A stretch of 64,000 bases of DNA from Desulfonauticus submarinus (GTDB taxonomy: Bacteria > Desulfobacterota > Desulfovibrionia > Desulfovibrionales > Desulfonatronovibrionaceae): assembly GCF_900104045.1 (NCBI RefSeq), contig NZ_FNIN01000001.1, forward strand, positions 1 to 64,000. The letters run 5' to 3'. Positions 15,764-24,271 of this stretch are shown piece after piece. The translations under genes and the position numbers were made by a program. The number at the start of each line of letters is the position of its first letter. Position 1 is the first letter of the stretch. Below the pieces are notes generated by a model. It worked only from the letters and a program-made list of their open reading frames with translations, was not told the DNA's origin and did not search any database.

Positions 15764-16405
15764 TTATTTAGTCTGAATATATCTTTTAATATAATAAACA
15801 GCACAGTATACGATGGGAGTATCTAAAAGAGCTATAATTACTTTAATTAGATATTGGCCAGCAATGGCTGGTATAATGGGAAAAACTCCATAGAAAGAAA
15901 TGGTTATAAAGATACAAGTATCTATAAATTGGCTTATTAAAGTGCTTCCATTGTTTCTTAACCATAGGTGTTTACCATTGGTTAAGTGTTTTAGTTTATG
16001 AAATATCCATACATCGAGATGTTGACTCACCATATAAGAAGTCCATCCACCTGCAAGCATTCTTGGACCCAACTGGAGAGTAGTTTCATATGCTTTTTGA
16101 TTTTTCCAAAAAGAAGCTGGTGGAGCGGCAATGGAAATAGTAAAAAATATTACAGAAATTAAAAGTCCTAAAAAACCTATTTTTACTGCAAAACTTGCTT
16201 TTTGTTTACCATAAATTTCAGAAATAATATCTGTAAAAACAAAACTAAAAGCGTAAGAAAATACAGTTGCAGAGGCAGCTAAGTTTCCAAATACAGAAAT
16301 CATTTTAGCTCCTGCTGCATTACTTGCTACTAGTAAGGCAGTATTTAAAGATATTAGTGTTATTAAAATTTTTATATCTTTTTCTGTTAAATGCTGTATC
16401 CTCAT
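15764..16405 (-). CDS. queuosine precursor transporter family protein (YhhQ/COG1738), copy 1
   Basis: 213 residues, mostly hydrophobic, with about six membrane spans. Family signatures are FVFTDIISEIYGKQKA near residue 55 and LWLRNNGSTLISQFIDTCIFI near 145, followed by LLDTPIVYCAVYYI at the end. YhhQ-type (VUT) proteins import 7-deazaguanine precursors of queuosine (preQ0/preQ1). A perfect promoter precedes it at 16455-16483. A second copy of equal length lies at 21136-21777; which precursor each takes cannot be told. No preQ1 aptamer was seen in the short leader. Confidence 0.85.
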   Translation of the reverse strand: MRIQHLTEKDIKILITLISLNTALLVASNAAGAKMISVFGNLAASATVFSYAFSFVFTDIISEIYGKQKASFAVKIGFLGLLISVIFFTISIAAPPASFWKNQKAYETTLQLGPRMLAGGWTSYMVSQHLDVWIFHKLKHLTNGKHLWLRNNGSTLISQFIDTCIFITISFYGVFPIIPAIAGQYLIKVIIALLDTPIVYCAVYYIKRYIQTK

Positions 16406-16454
16406 TTAAATAAGATATAAAAATATTAAGAGTTTTTTGGTTTTAAAAAAAATT

Positions 16455-16483
16455 ATTATATATAGGTTAACATTTTTTGTCAA
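16455..16483 (-). promoter_or_regulatory. sigma-70 promoter of the queuosine precursor transporter gene
   Basis: Minus-strand TTGACA (16478-16483) and TATAAT (16455-16460), both perfect, spaced by 17 bases. Leader of roughly 43 bases before ATG 16405. Confidence 0.8.
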
Positions 16484-16678
16484 ATTAGAGGCTAGAGATA
16501 GATAAGGAAAAGATAAATTTATTTTATTAAAATAAGAGCTCAAGTTTATAGGAATGGTTGGGAAGAAAGAATGTTAAAAAAATAAACTCATGGAGACGTT
16601 GTTTAAGTATTTTTATTTTTAAAAATCAATTTTTGATTTTTTGTGTTTATTAAAGACAATTATGGTTTTTGGTTTTAG

Positions 16679-16705
16679 TTGACAGTTGTGGGTTAAGGAT
16701 ATAAG
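16679..16705 (+). promoter_or_regulatory. possible promoter of the rpsF-rpsR-rplI-dnaB operon
   Basis: TTGACA (16679-16684) and TATAAG (16700-16705) on the plus strand. The spacer is only 15 bases, so the call is tentative. The gap 16484-16767 otherwise holds AT-rich sequence and a strong SD AAAAGGAGG just before rpsF. Confidence 0.4.
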
Positions 16706-16767
16706 AACTTTTGTTTCCTTGTTCCTGGTTTTAGGATCAGGGGCCATAAAGACCAAAAGGAGGTATT

Positions 16768-17091
16768 ATGTTAAGAAGGTATGAAACGTTGTTGTTGTTA
16801 AGTCCAGAACTTTCTTCTGAAGAAAAACAAGGTGTTGTAGAAAAGGTTTCAGATATTATTAAACGAGATGGTGGGGAAGTGGTTCTGGTAGATGATTGGG
16901 GGATGAAAGAGCTAGCTTATCCTGTTCGTAAGCAAACAAGAGGATATTATGTACGTCTGGAGTTTGGTTTGCCAGGAAAGTATGTATCAGAGTTAGAGCG
17001 GAATCTAAGAATTATGGAAGAAGTGTTTAGATTTGTGACCGTAAAGCTTGCTGATTCATTTGAGTCTAAGGAGGAAAAAAATGAGCAATAA
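16768..17091 (+). CDS. rpsF: 30S ribosomal protein S6
   Basis: 107 residues with the S6 pattern [48 protein letters not shown] and a C-terminal [18 protein letters not shown]6 binds 16S rRNA with S18 in the platform of the small subunit. SD AAAAGGAGG precedes the ATG. It heads the conserved S6-S18-L9-DnaB operon and its last codons overlap the start of rpsR by 11 bp. In some bacteria the S6:S18 complex represses its own mRNA; I could not identify that RNA motif with confidence in the leader. Confidence 0.97.
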   Translation: MLRRYETLLLLSPELSSEEKQGVVEKVSDIIKRDGGEVVLVDDWGMKELAYPVRKQTRGYYVRLEFGLPGKYVSELERNLRIMEEVFRFVTVKLADSFESKEEKNEQ

Positions 17092-17353
17092 CAAAGTAAG
17101 AAAGTTTGTCCCTCGTAAAAAATTTTGTCGTTTTTGTGCAGATAAGAATTTGGTAATAGATTACAAGAGGCCAGATATTTTAAGTCAATTTGTGACTGAG
17201 AGGGGAAAAATTATCGGACGGAGAATTACAGGCACTTGTGCTAAGCATCAGAGAGCTTTGACTCGGGCAATTAAGAGGGCAAGACAGATGGCATTGATGT
17301 ATTATACTACTGTTCACAGTACAGAAGTTAAAAAGAAGACAATGAGTATTTAA
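17081..17353 (+). CDS. rpsR: 30S ribosomal protein S18
   Basis: 90 residues from ATG 17081, which follows TAAGGAGG and overlaps the rpsF stop by 11 bp; the frame continues 11 codons upstream but without an SD. Signatures: [35 protein letters not shown] and [22 protein letters not shown]. The cysteines near the N-terminus (CRFC, and one in TGTCAKH) fit the zinc-binding (C+) form. S18 partners S6 in the 30S platform. Confidence 0.97.
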   Translation: MSNNKVRKFVPRKKFCRFCADKNLVIDYKRPDILSQFVTERGKIIGRRITGTCAKHQRALTRAIKRARQMALMYYTTVHSTEVKKKTMSI

Positions 17354-17373
17354 GTTAAGTAAGGAGAGGAACT

Positions 17374-17853
17374 ATGCAAGTTGTATTGCGTGCAGATATA
17401 GAAAATTTAGGAAGGCTGGGAGATGTAGTAAATGTAAAGCCTGGGTATGCTAGAAATTATTTGATTCCCAAAGGCCTAGCTATGTTGGCCACTGATAAAA
17501 ATTTGAAGCGATTTGAGCGAGAAAAGAAAAAATTACAAGAGAAAATGGATGCAATTAGATTTGCAGCCCAAGAATTAGCTGATAAGTTAAATGCTTTAGA
17601 AGTGGTTTTGCCTGTAAGGGTTGGAGAAGGAGATAAACTTTATGGTGCAGTAACTGCGGCAAATATTGCTGACAAGGTAGCTGAACTTGGTTATGAAGTA
17701 GATAAGAGAAAAATTCTTATTAAAGAACCAATTAGGGCGTTAGGAGAATATGAGTTAGAAGTAAAATTACATCCTGATGTTAGGGCAACTTTAAAGGTAA
17801 AAGTAATAAAACATGGAAGTGAGCAAGCCCAAGAAGAGGGTTCAGAAGAGTAA
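17374..17853 (+). CDS. rplI: 50S ribosomal protein L9
   Basis: 159 residues. The N-domain has the L9 signature LGDVVNVKPGYARNYLIPKGLA, then a long central helix (LKRFEREKKKLQEKMDAIR) and a C-domain (LPVRVGEGDKLYGAVTAANIADKV). L9 binds 23S rRNA near L1 and reaches along the ribosome surface. SD AAGGAGAGG precedes ATG 17374. The 3' end overlaps the start of dnaB by 41 bp. Confidence 0.97.
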   Translation: MQVVLRADIENLGRLGDVVNVKPGYARNYLIPKGLAMLATDKNLKRFEREKKKLQEKMDAIRFAAQELADKLNALEVVLPVRVGEGDKLYGAVTAANIADKVAELGYEVDKRKILIKEPIRALGEYELEVKLHPDVRATLKVKVIKHGSEQAQEEGSEE

Positions 17854-19228
17854 ACAGAGGGGGAAAGATATTCCCCCCTCTCAAATTTTAGGGAAAACCC
17901 CCCCCCATAGTTTAGAAGCTGAAAAGGCAGTATTGGGGGGGGTTTTTTTATCCAATAATATATTTTTTTCTCTTGTTGATCTATTAGTCCCTGAAGATTT
18001 TTATTATCCTGCTCATCAAATTATTTTTTCTGTGTTTATAGAACTTTATCGTAGAAGCATACCTATTGACTTGGTAACTGTTGCAGAGGAGTTAGAGAAA
18101 AAAGGAAAATTAGAAGATATTGGTGGTGCAGTTTATTTAGCAAGTTTGCCAGAAAGTGTGGCTGCTAGTGCCAATGCTTTGTTTTATGCCCAGATTGTGA
18201 AAGAAAAATCTTTAAGACGGCGTCTTATTGAAACAGGTACAGAGTTAATTTCTAAAGGATTTGAAGAAGAAAAAGATATTGATGAAATTGTAGATGAATC
18301 TGAACAAAAGATTTTTAGTTTGGCTGAGAGTTCTATTCAGCCTGTTTTTGTTTCTACAAAAGAGCTAAGCGATAGAGTTTTTGAACAGCTTCAAAAAAGA
18401 GTAGAAAGAAAAGAATTAGTTACAGGTGTTCCTACTGGATATTTTCAATTGGATGAGATGACAGCAGGTTTTCAACCTACTGATTTAATAATTATAGCTG
18501 GTCGTCCTAGTATGGGTAAAACAGCTTTTGCCTTAAATGTAGCTATGAGAGCTGCAGTACAAGCAGGAGTCCCTGTTGCTATATTTTCTTTAGAAATGTC
18601 TAAAGAACAACTTATGATGAGAATGTTGTGTTCATGGGGAAAGGTGGATCTTAGAAATATGCGTACAGGCTTTCTTTCAGATGAAGATTTTGTTCGTCTC
18701 ACAGATGCAGCTTCTGCATTATCTAGTGCACCTATTTTTATAGATGATACTCCAGCTTTAAGTACTATTGAGGTTAGAGCAAGGAGTAGAAGACTTAAAT
18801 CAGAGCACGGTCTTGGAATGGTAATTGTAGACTATTTACAGTTAATGCGGGCAAGCAGAGGAATTGATTCTCGTGAACAGGAAATTTCTGAAATATCTCG
18901 TTCATTAAAAGCGTTGGCTAAAGAATTGGAGGTGCCTGTTGTTGCCTTATCTCAATTAAATAGAAAAGTAGAAGAACGTACAGATAAAAGACCAAAGCTT
19001 TCAGATTTGAGAGAATCTGGAGCTATTGAGCAAGATGCTGATCTTATTTTATTTTTGTATAGAGATGAGGTGTATAATAAAAAAGAAGATAATCCCAATA
19101 GAGGAAAGGCAGAAGTTATTATAGGAAAACAGCGAAATGGCCCAATTGGTAAGGTAGAGCTTGCATATCTTGGAAAATTTACTGCATTTGAAAATCTGGC
19201 AGCAGAGCCTACCCCTTCAGAGGGATAA
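17813..19228 (+). CDS. dnaB: replicative DNA helicase DnaB
   Basis: 471 residues. A basic N-terminal tail (about 28 residues, KPKKRVQKSKQRGKD) precedes the N domain PPHSLEAEKAVLGGVFL. The RecA-type motor follows with Walker A GRPSMGKTA (230-238), Walker B MVIVDYLQLM and a C-terminal KQRNGPIGKVEL. The start is ATG 17813, or GTG 17819, both inside rplI, with no clear SD, so translation is probably coupled. Its 5' part holds nine C (17898-17906) and eight G (17935-17942) in a row, complementary to each other, and a second G/C-rich hairpin just after the rplI stop; such runs stand out in this AT-rich genome. Confidence 0.96.
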   Translation: MEVSKPKKRVQKSKQRGKDIPPSQILGKTPPHSLEAEKAVLGGVFLSNNIFFSLVDLLVPEDFYYPAHQIIFSVFIELYRRSIPIDLVTVAEELEKKGKLEDIGGAVYLASLPESVAASANALFYAQIVKEKSLRRRLIETGTELISKGFEEEKDIDEIVDESEQKIFSLAESSIQPVFVSTKELSDRVFEQLQKRVERKELVTGVPTGYFQLDEMTAGFQPTDLIIIAGRPSMGKTAFALNVAMRAAVQAGVPVAIFSLEMSKEQLMMRMLCSWGKVDLRNMRTGFLSDEDFVRLTDAASALSSAPIFIDDTPALSTIEVRARSRRLKSEHGLGMVIVDYLQLMRASRGIDSREQEISEISRSLKALAKELEVPVVALSQLNRKVEERTDKRPKLSDLRESGAIEQDADLILFLYRDEVYNKKEDNPNRGKAEVIIGKQRNGPIGKVELAYLGKFTAFENLAAEPTPSEG

Positions 19229-19296
19229 AGTTTTATTTTTTATAAGGCTTGGGGTATAATGATTTGTTATTTTTATCTTAAAAGGAGTTTTGATTA

Positions 19297-20583
19297 ATGA
19301 AATTCTTGCATTTAGAAGAACAGTTATCAAGGGAAGAGATAAAAAAGTTACAGTTGGTGAGATTAAAAAGTGCTGTTGCAAGGGCAAAGAAATCTCCTTT
19401 TTATGCCAAAAAATTAAAGGGTATAGAGCCAGAGGATTTAAAAAGTATAGAAGATGTGAAGCTTTTGCCATTTACTACAAAAGAGGACTTGAGAGAACAT
19501 TACCCTTATGGATTTCTTACCGTTCCTAAGAGTGAGTTTGTCAGATTACATGCTTCTTCTGGTACTACTGGGTCTCCAACAGCTATTTTATATACTGAAA
19601 ATGATTTAAATACTTGGGCTGATTTGATGGCTAGATGTTTATTTATGGTAGGAGTTCGGAAAGAAGATGTTTTTCAAAATATGAGTGGTTATGGTCTTTT
19701 TACTGGAGGTTTAGGTATTCATTATGGTGCTGAACGGTTGGGTTGTCTTACTATTCCTGCTGGAGCTGGAAACAGCAAACGGCAAATTAAGTTGTTAAAA
19801 GATTTTGCTGTAAGCGTTGTACATATAATTCCTTCGTATGCTTTACATCTTAGTACCGTATTTGAGGGTTTGGGCATTAATCCTAAAGATTTTAATTTGC
19901 GTATATTTTTAATTGGAGCAGAGCCTCATACAGATGAGACAAGACGTCGAATAGAGGAGATTTATGGAGTCAAGGCTTTTAATTCTTATGGACTATCTGA
20001 AATGAATGGACCTGGAGTTGCTTTTGAGTGTGAATATCAAAATGGAATGCATATTTGGGAAGATGCGTTTTTAGCAGAAATTGTTGATCCTGTTGATTTA
20101 ACTACTTTGCCTGAAGGTGAAGTTGGGGAACTCATTATGACTACGTTAGCAAGAGAGGGCATGCCTCTTATTCGCTATAGAACAAAAGATTTAACTAGAT
20201 TTTTGCCAGGTGAATGTCCATGTGGTCGTAGCCATGTAAGAATAGATAGAATTACTGGTCGAGCTGATGACATGATTATCTTAAAAGGTGTTAATATATA
20301 TCCTATGCAAGTGGAAAAGGTACTTATGTCTATGAAAGAGGTAGGACAGAACTATTTAATTGAGCTTTATAAAGAAGGTCATTTAGATCAAATGAGAGTA
20401 AAAGTAGAGATAAAAGATGAATATTTTGTAGAAGATATGAGAGTGTTAAAGGCATTGCAAAGTAAAATTGCTAAAAATTTGAGAGAAGAAATTTTAATTA
20501 CACCTAGAGTCGAGTTGGTAGAACACAATTCTTTACCTAAATCTCAAGGAAAAGCCATAAGAGTGATAGATTTAAGAAATTAA
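19297..20583 (+). CDS. phenylacetate-CoA ligase family enzyme (PaaK-like)
   Basis: 428 residues, the family length. The adenylate-forming motif is HASSGTTGSPTAILYT (85-100), followed by SGYGLFTGGLGIHYGAE, NSYGLSEMNGPGVAFEC and a C-terminal GRADDMIILKGVNIYPMQVE. Such enzymes activate an aryl acid with ATP and CoA; the CPCGRSH segment fits the zinc-like site of PaaK homologues. SD AAAAGGAG precedes ATG 19297. In anaerobes these genes often accompany indolepyruvate oxidoreductase, but that is not seen here; it lies between dnaB and purE. The substrate (phenylacetate or a related acid) is inferred. Confidence 0.9.
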   Translation: MKFLHLEEQLSREEIKKLQLVRLKSAVARAKKSPFYAKKLKGIEPEDLKSIEDVKLLPFTTKEDLREHYPYGFLTVPKSEFVRLHASSGTTGSPTAILYTENDLNTWADLMARCLFMVGVRKEDVFQNMSGYGLFTGGLGIHYGAERLGCLTIPAGAGNSKRQIKLLKDFAVSVVHIIPSYALHLSTVFEGLGINPKDFNLRIFLIGAEPHTDETRRRIEEIYGVKAFNSYGLSEMNGPGVAFECEYQNGMHIWEDAFLAEIVDPVDLTTLPEGEVGELIMTTLAREGMPLIRYRTKDLTRFLPGECPCGRSHVRIDRITGRADDMIILKGVNIYPMQVEKVLMSMKEVGQNYLIELYKEGHLDQMRVKVEIKDEYFVEDMRVLKALQSKIAKNLREEILITPRVELVEHNSLPKSQGKAIRVIDLRN

Positions 20584-20619
20584 GAAGTTACCATATTGTT
20601 TTTTAAAAAGGGGGTCAAT

Positions 20620-21102
20620 ATGCCTAAAGTTGCTATTTTTATGGGAAGTAAGTCAGACTTAGAAAAGGTAAAACCCTGTGCTCAAATTTTAGAAATGTTA
20701 GAAATTGACTATAAAATGACTATTACTTCTGCTCACAGAACTCCAGAAAGGACTTATAATTTAATTAAAGAAATGGAGGAAAAAGGTTGTCAGGTGTTTA
20801 TTTGTGCTGCAGGTATGGCTGCTCATTTGGCAGGAGTTGTGGCTTCTAAAACTGTGAAGCCAGTAATAGGTATTCCTATTTCAGCCTCTTCTTTAGGCGG
20901 AATGGATGCTCTTTTATCAACAGTGCAAATGCCCCCAGGCTTTCCTGTGGGCACTGTAGCCTTAGATAAAGCAGGAGCAAAAAATGCTGCTTGGTTTGCA
21001 GCCCAAATTTTAGCGTTAACAGATGCTAGTTTAGCTCAAAAAATTGCTAACTTTCGTGAAGAAATGAAAAAGGAAGTAGAAAAGGCTGCAAATGAACTAT
21101 AA
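20620..21102 (+). CDS. purE: N5-carboxyaminoimidazole ribonucleotide mutase
   Basis: 160 residues from ATG 20620, which follows AAAGGGGGT; an upstream in-frame TTG lacks support. Class I PurE motifs are present: VAIFMGSKSD (5-14), ITSAHRTPER with the active-site His, AAGMAAHLAGVVASKT, PVIGIPISASSLGGMDALLSTVQMP. It converts N5-CAIR to CAIR in purine synthesis. It follows the PaaK-like gene by 36 bp; purD lies 1.7 kb further on the other strand. Confidence 0.97.
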   Translation: MPKVAIFMGSKSDLEKVKPCAQILEMLEIDYKMTITSAHRTPERTYNLIKEMEEKGCQVFICAAGMAAHLAGVVASKTVKPVIGIPISASSLGGMDALLSTVQMPPGFPVGTVALDKAGAKNAAWFAAQILALTDASLAQKIANFREEMKKEVEKAANEL

Positions 21103-21135
21103 CTAAAAATTAATTTTTTTATTTAAAGGAGCCTT

Positions 21136-21777
21136 ATGAAGCAAGAAGGTAGAATAAATAATTTTGCATTATATTTTTTGATAGCTGCTTTTAGTGGAAG
21201 TTTAGTTATTGCTCAGGTTTTAGCTTCAAAAATAGTTATGTGGAAAGGGATTGTATTTCCTGCTGGAGTAATTGCATATTGTATTACTTTTGTAGCTACA
21301 GACGTTATTAGTGAAATTTGGGGTAAAAGTGTAGCTAAACAAGTTGTTTGGGCAGGGTTTGGAGCTGTTATCGTAAGTTTATTTCTTATTCAAGGAGCAG
21401 TTTTGATGCCTGCTGCTCCTTTTTGGGGAAAGGATAGTGCTTTTAGCTCGATTATGGTCTCAACTCCGCGTATTATTTTGGCTTCTTTGATAGCTTATTT
21501 AGTAAGTCAAACCCACGATGTATGGGCGTTTCATTTTTGGAAAAGGGTTTGTAAAGGAAAATATCTTTGGGTGCGGAATAATTTTTCTACAGCTATTTCT
21601 CAGCTTATAGATACTACTTTGTTTATTGGTATTGCTTTTGGGGGACAAGTTCCTATATTATCTTTAATAGGTGGACAATTGCTTATTAAATTGGGTATAG
21701 CTTTATTAGATACACCAGTTGTTTATTTATTTGTTTGGGTTTTAAGAAGAAATGATTTAGGTTTTCATGAGACATAA
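21136..21777 (+). CDS. queuosine precursor transporter family protein (YhhQ/COG1738), copy 2
   Basis: 213 residues with about six membrane spans and the same signatures as the copy at 15764-16405: FVATDVISEIWGKSVA and LWVRNNFSTAISQLIDTTLFIG, ending LLDTPVVYLFVWVLRR. SD AAAGGAG precedes ATG 21136. The two copies differ clearly in sequence, so this is an old duplication or separate acquisition rather than a recent copy. It may import a different 7-deazapurine or queuine. Confidence 0.85.
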   Translation: MKQEGRINNFALYFLIAAFSGSLVIAQVLASKIVMWKGIVFPAGVIAYCITFVATDVISEIWGKSVAKQVVWAGFGAVIVSLFLIQGAVLMPAAPFWGKDSAFSSIMVSTPRIILASLIAYLVSQTHDVWAFHFWKRVCKGKYLWVRNNFSTAISQLIDTTLFIGIAFGGQVPILSLIGGQLLIKLGIALLDTPVVYLFVWVLRRNDLGFHET

Positions 21778-21806
21778 TTTTTAAGACTGGGTAAGAGGTC
21801 TCGAAT

Positions 21807-22340
21807 ATGAATAAGGTAAAGATTATTTTATTAGGGTTAGCTTTTATAATAGGAATGCCCTCTTTAGTCTTTGCCATGACTACAACAGAAGAAAAGCGTT
21901 TATTTCAAGATATTGCAGAAATTAAAGCAACATTAAAAGTATTTATGCATCAAGTGGATAAGCGTTTTGAACAGATAGACAAACGCTTTGAGGAAATGGA
22001 TAAACGATTTGAAAAACGTTTCGAGCAGATAGACAAACGTTTCGAGCAGATAGATAAGCGTTTTGAACAAATAGATAAACGTTTTGATCAAATAAATAAT
22101 AGATTTGAAGATTTTAGAACTTTTTTATGGATGATTGTAGGTATTTTTACTACTCTTACTGGTGTTGTTATTGCATTTGCTTATTGGGATAGGCGAACTG
22201 TTATTAAAGCTGCAGTAGATGAAACCATCAGTAAAATAGAAAAGGTTGGACGTTTAAAAGATTTAATTTATGCCTTGCGAGAGCTTGCTAAAACAGATAA
22301 AAAACTTGCAGAAGTTTTAAGAAGTTTTAATTTACTTTAA
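21807..22340 (+). CDS. membrane-anchored coiled-coil protein with heptad repeats
   Basis: 177 residues. It starts with a signal-like hydrophobic stretch (KIILLGLAFIIGMPSLVFA), then residues about 47-95 repeat the heptad DKRFEQI some seven times (with one EKRFEQI variant), a clear parallel coiled coil. A membrane span follows (TFLWMIVGIFTTLTGVVIAFAY), then a charged tail (IEKVGRLKDLIYALRELAKTDKKLAEVLRSF). At DNA level it is a 21-base tandem repeat at about 21957-22100. No assigned function; such proteins are often membrane-tethered scaffolds. A possible site AGAGGT precedes ATG 21807. A second coiled-coil repeat protein, also 177 residues, is at 24272-24805. Confidence 0.75.
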   Translation: MNKVKIILLGLAFIIGMPSLVFAMTTTEEKRLFQDIAEIKATLKVFMHQVDKRFEQIDKRFEEMDKRFEKRFEQIDKRFEQIDKRFEQIDKRFDQINNRFEDFRTFLWMIVGIFTTLTGVVIAFAYWDRRTVIKAAVDETISKIEKVGRLKDLIYALRELAKTDKKLAEVLRSFNLL

Positions 22341-22344
22341 AATT

Positions 22345-22851
22345 ATGATTTTATTTATTTATGTTTTTATTTTTCTTTTATTTTTATTTTGGGCACTTAA
22401 TTTTTTAAGTTTGCCCGGAAATTGGTTGATGTTGATTAGTCTAGGAATAGTAGATTATTTTAGCCAAGCTATTCATTTTGGTAAATGGTATTGGTTAGGT
22501 TTTGTGTTTTTAGCTTTAGCTGCCGAAATTGTAGAATGGGTAGGGCAATATATAGGAGGGAAAAAATACGGACTTAGTAAAAAGGGGAATATTGCCGCAA
22601 TTGTTGGGGCTATAATAGGCTCTATTTTAGGCGTGCCTTTCTTTTTCGGATTTGGAGCACTTATAGGTGCGTTGCTAGGTGCATATGTAGGAAGTCTTGG
22701 CCTTGAATATTTAACAGAAAAATCTTGGGAATTAGCACATCAAAAGGCCAAAGGCGCTTTTTTAGGTAAGGCCCTTGGCCTTGCTGCTAAGTTGGGTCTT
22801 GGTATAGCTATTTTATCTTTGGCTATCCCTAAACTTTTACAAAGTGGTTAA
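22345..22851 (+). CDS. DUF456 family membrane protein
   Basis: 168 residues with the DUF456 pattern: LSLPGNWLML near the N-terminus, then AAEIVEWVGQYIGGKKYGLSKKG and a glycine-rich membrane core (AAIVGAIIGSILGVPFFFGFGALIGALLGAYVGSL), and a C-terminal hydrophobic segment. About four membrane spans; function unknown. It starts 4 bp after the coiled-coil gene and its 3' end overlaps purD by 15 bp on the opposite strand. Confidence 0.85.
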   Translation: MILFIYVFIFLLFLFWALNFLSLPGNWLMLISLGIVDYFSQAIHFGKWYWLGFVFLALAAEIVEWVGQYIGGKKYGLSKKGNIAAIVGAIIGSILGVPFFFGFGALIGALLGAYVGSLGLEYLTEKSWELAHQKAKGAFLGKALGLAAKLGLGIAILSLAIPKLLQSG

Positions 22852-24120
22852 TTTTTCTATTCCTTTATCTCCAATATCTCTTCTAAAATACATGTTTTCA
22901 AAATAAATTTGTTCTATTCCCTGATATGCCTTTTTTTTGGCTTCTTTTAAATCTTTACCTAGAGCAGTAATATTTAAGACTCTTCCACCACAAGTATAAT
23001 ATTTATTATTTTCTTGTTTTGTTCCAGCATGGAATACAATAATATCTTTTAAATTTTCTAATTTATCTAATCCTTGAATTTCCATATTTTTAGAATAACT
23101 CTTAGGATAACCTTTAGCTGCTAAGACTACGCATAAGGCACTCTGGTTATCTATTTCTAAATTTATTTTGTCCAACTTTCCTTGTACACATGCTTGCATA
23201 ATTTCTACTATATCTGTTTTTAATCTAAGCATTAGTGGTTGACATTCTGGGTCTCCGAAACGGACATTATATTCTAAAACCTTAGGTCCTTGTTTGGTCA
23301 TCATAAGACCAGCATATAAAATTCCTATAAATGGATTTCCTTGGTTAGCAAGATAATCAATGATTGGTTTTATTACAAGTTCTCCTACTTTTTCCATTTC
23401 TTTATCTGGAAGAATAGGAGCAGGAGAATATGCTCCCATGCCGCCTGTATTGGGCCCTGTGTCATTTTCTCCTATTCTTTTATGGTCTTGGGAAGAGGGA
23501 AGATACTTCACATTTTTACCATCACAAAAAGCCAAAAAAGAAGCCTCTTCTCCTTCTAAGGCTTCTTCTATGACTACTTTATCTCCAGCATCGCCAAAAA
23601 TTTTTTCTTCCATAATTTCTGTTAGAGTTTTTTGGGCTTCTTCAAGAGTTTTGGCAATGATTACACCTTTTCCTGCTGCAAGCCCATCTGCTTTAATAAC
23701 TATTGGAAAAGATTGAGTTTTTATATAGTTTAATGCTTCCTTATAGTTGTCAAAAACTTTAAAGCTAGCTGTTGGAACATTTGTTTTGGCCATAAGTTCT
23801 TTAGCAAAAGACTTACTCCCTTCTAATTTTGCTGCAAATGAATTTGGACCAAAGCAAGGAATATTTTCTTTATCCAGGGCGTCTTTTAGTCCCATTACTA
23901 ATGGTAACTCTGGCCCTACTACCACTAAGTCTATTTTATTTTCTTTAGCAAATTTGACTAGTTCAGGAATGTCATTTGCTTTTATGTTTATATTTTGTCC
24001 TTCTTTGCTCGTACCACCATTGCCTGGAGCAATATAAAGATTTTTTACGTTTGGGCTTTGTTTTATTTTCCAAGCCAAGGCATGTTCTCTACCTCCAGAA
24101 CCAACTAACAGGATATTCAT
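22837..24120 (-). CDS. purD: phosphoribosylamine-glycine ligase
   Basis: 427 residues, full length. ATP-grasp enzyme joining glycine to phosphoribosylamine in purine synthesis. Motifs: MNILLVGSGGREHALAWK, NLYIAPGNGG, VVGPELPLV, FPIVIKADGLAAGKGV, the catalytic QDHKRIGENDTGPNTGGMGAYSP and LEYNVRFGDPECQ. ATG 24120 follows TTGGGAGGAAAA. Convergent with the DUF456 gene, overlapping by 15 bp. Confidence 0.97.
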   Translation of the reverse strand: MNILLVGSGGREHALAWKIKQSPNVKNLYIAPGNGGTSKEGQNINIKANDIPELVKFAKENKIDLVVVGPELPLVMGLKDALDKENIPCFGPNSFAAKLEGSKSFAKELMAKTNVPTASFKVFDNYKEALNYIKTQSFPIVIKADGLAAGKGVIIAKTLEEAQKTLTEIMEEKIFGDAGDKVVIEEALEGEEASFLAFCDGKNVKYLPSSQDHKRIGENDTGPNTGGMGAYSPAPILPDKEMEKVGELVIKPIIDYLANQGNPFIGILYAGLMMTKQGPKVLEYNVRFGDPECQPLMLRLKTDIVEIMQACVQGKLDKINLEIDNQSALCVVLAAKGYPKSYSKNMEIQGLDKLENLKDIIVFHAGTKQENNKYYTCGGRVLNITALGKDLKEAKKKAYQGIEQIYFENMYFRRDIGDKGIEKLTTL

Positions 24121-24271
24121 AAAATTTTCCTCCCAAATTTAGTGTATTTAAATTTATTAAAATTTATTTGTTATCTAGTTTGTGGCTTTAGGTTTTTATT
24201 TTGCCAATTATTAAAGTTTTTTGTTAGTTTTAATTTTTTGTTTAGCATTTAAGTATTTTTGATTTAAAATT

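Noticed and set aside
16406-16454. PreQ1 riboswitch before the queuosine-precursor transporter
   Set aside because: The leader is about 43 bases and lacks the stem and the A-rich tail pattern of the aptamer.
16711-16767. S6:S18 autoregulatory RNA motif in the rpsF leader
   Set aside because: Some pairing is possible but the expected bulge and hairpin could not be set out convincingly.
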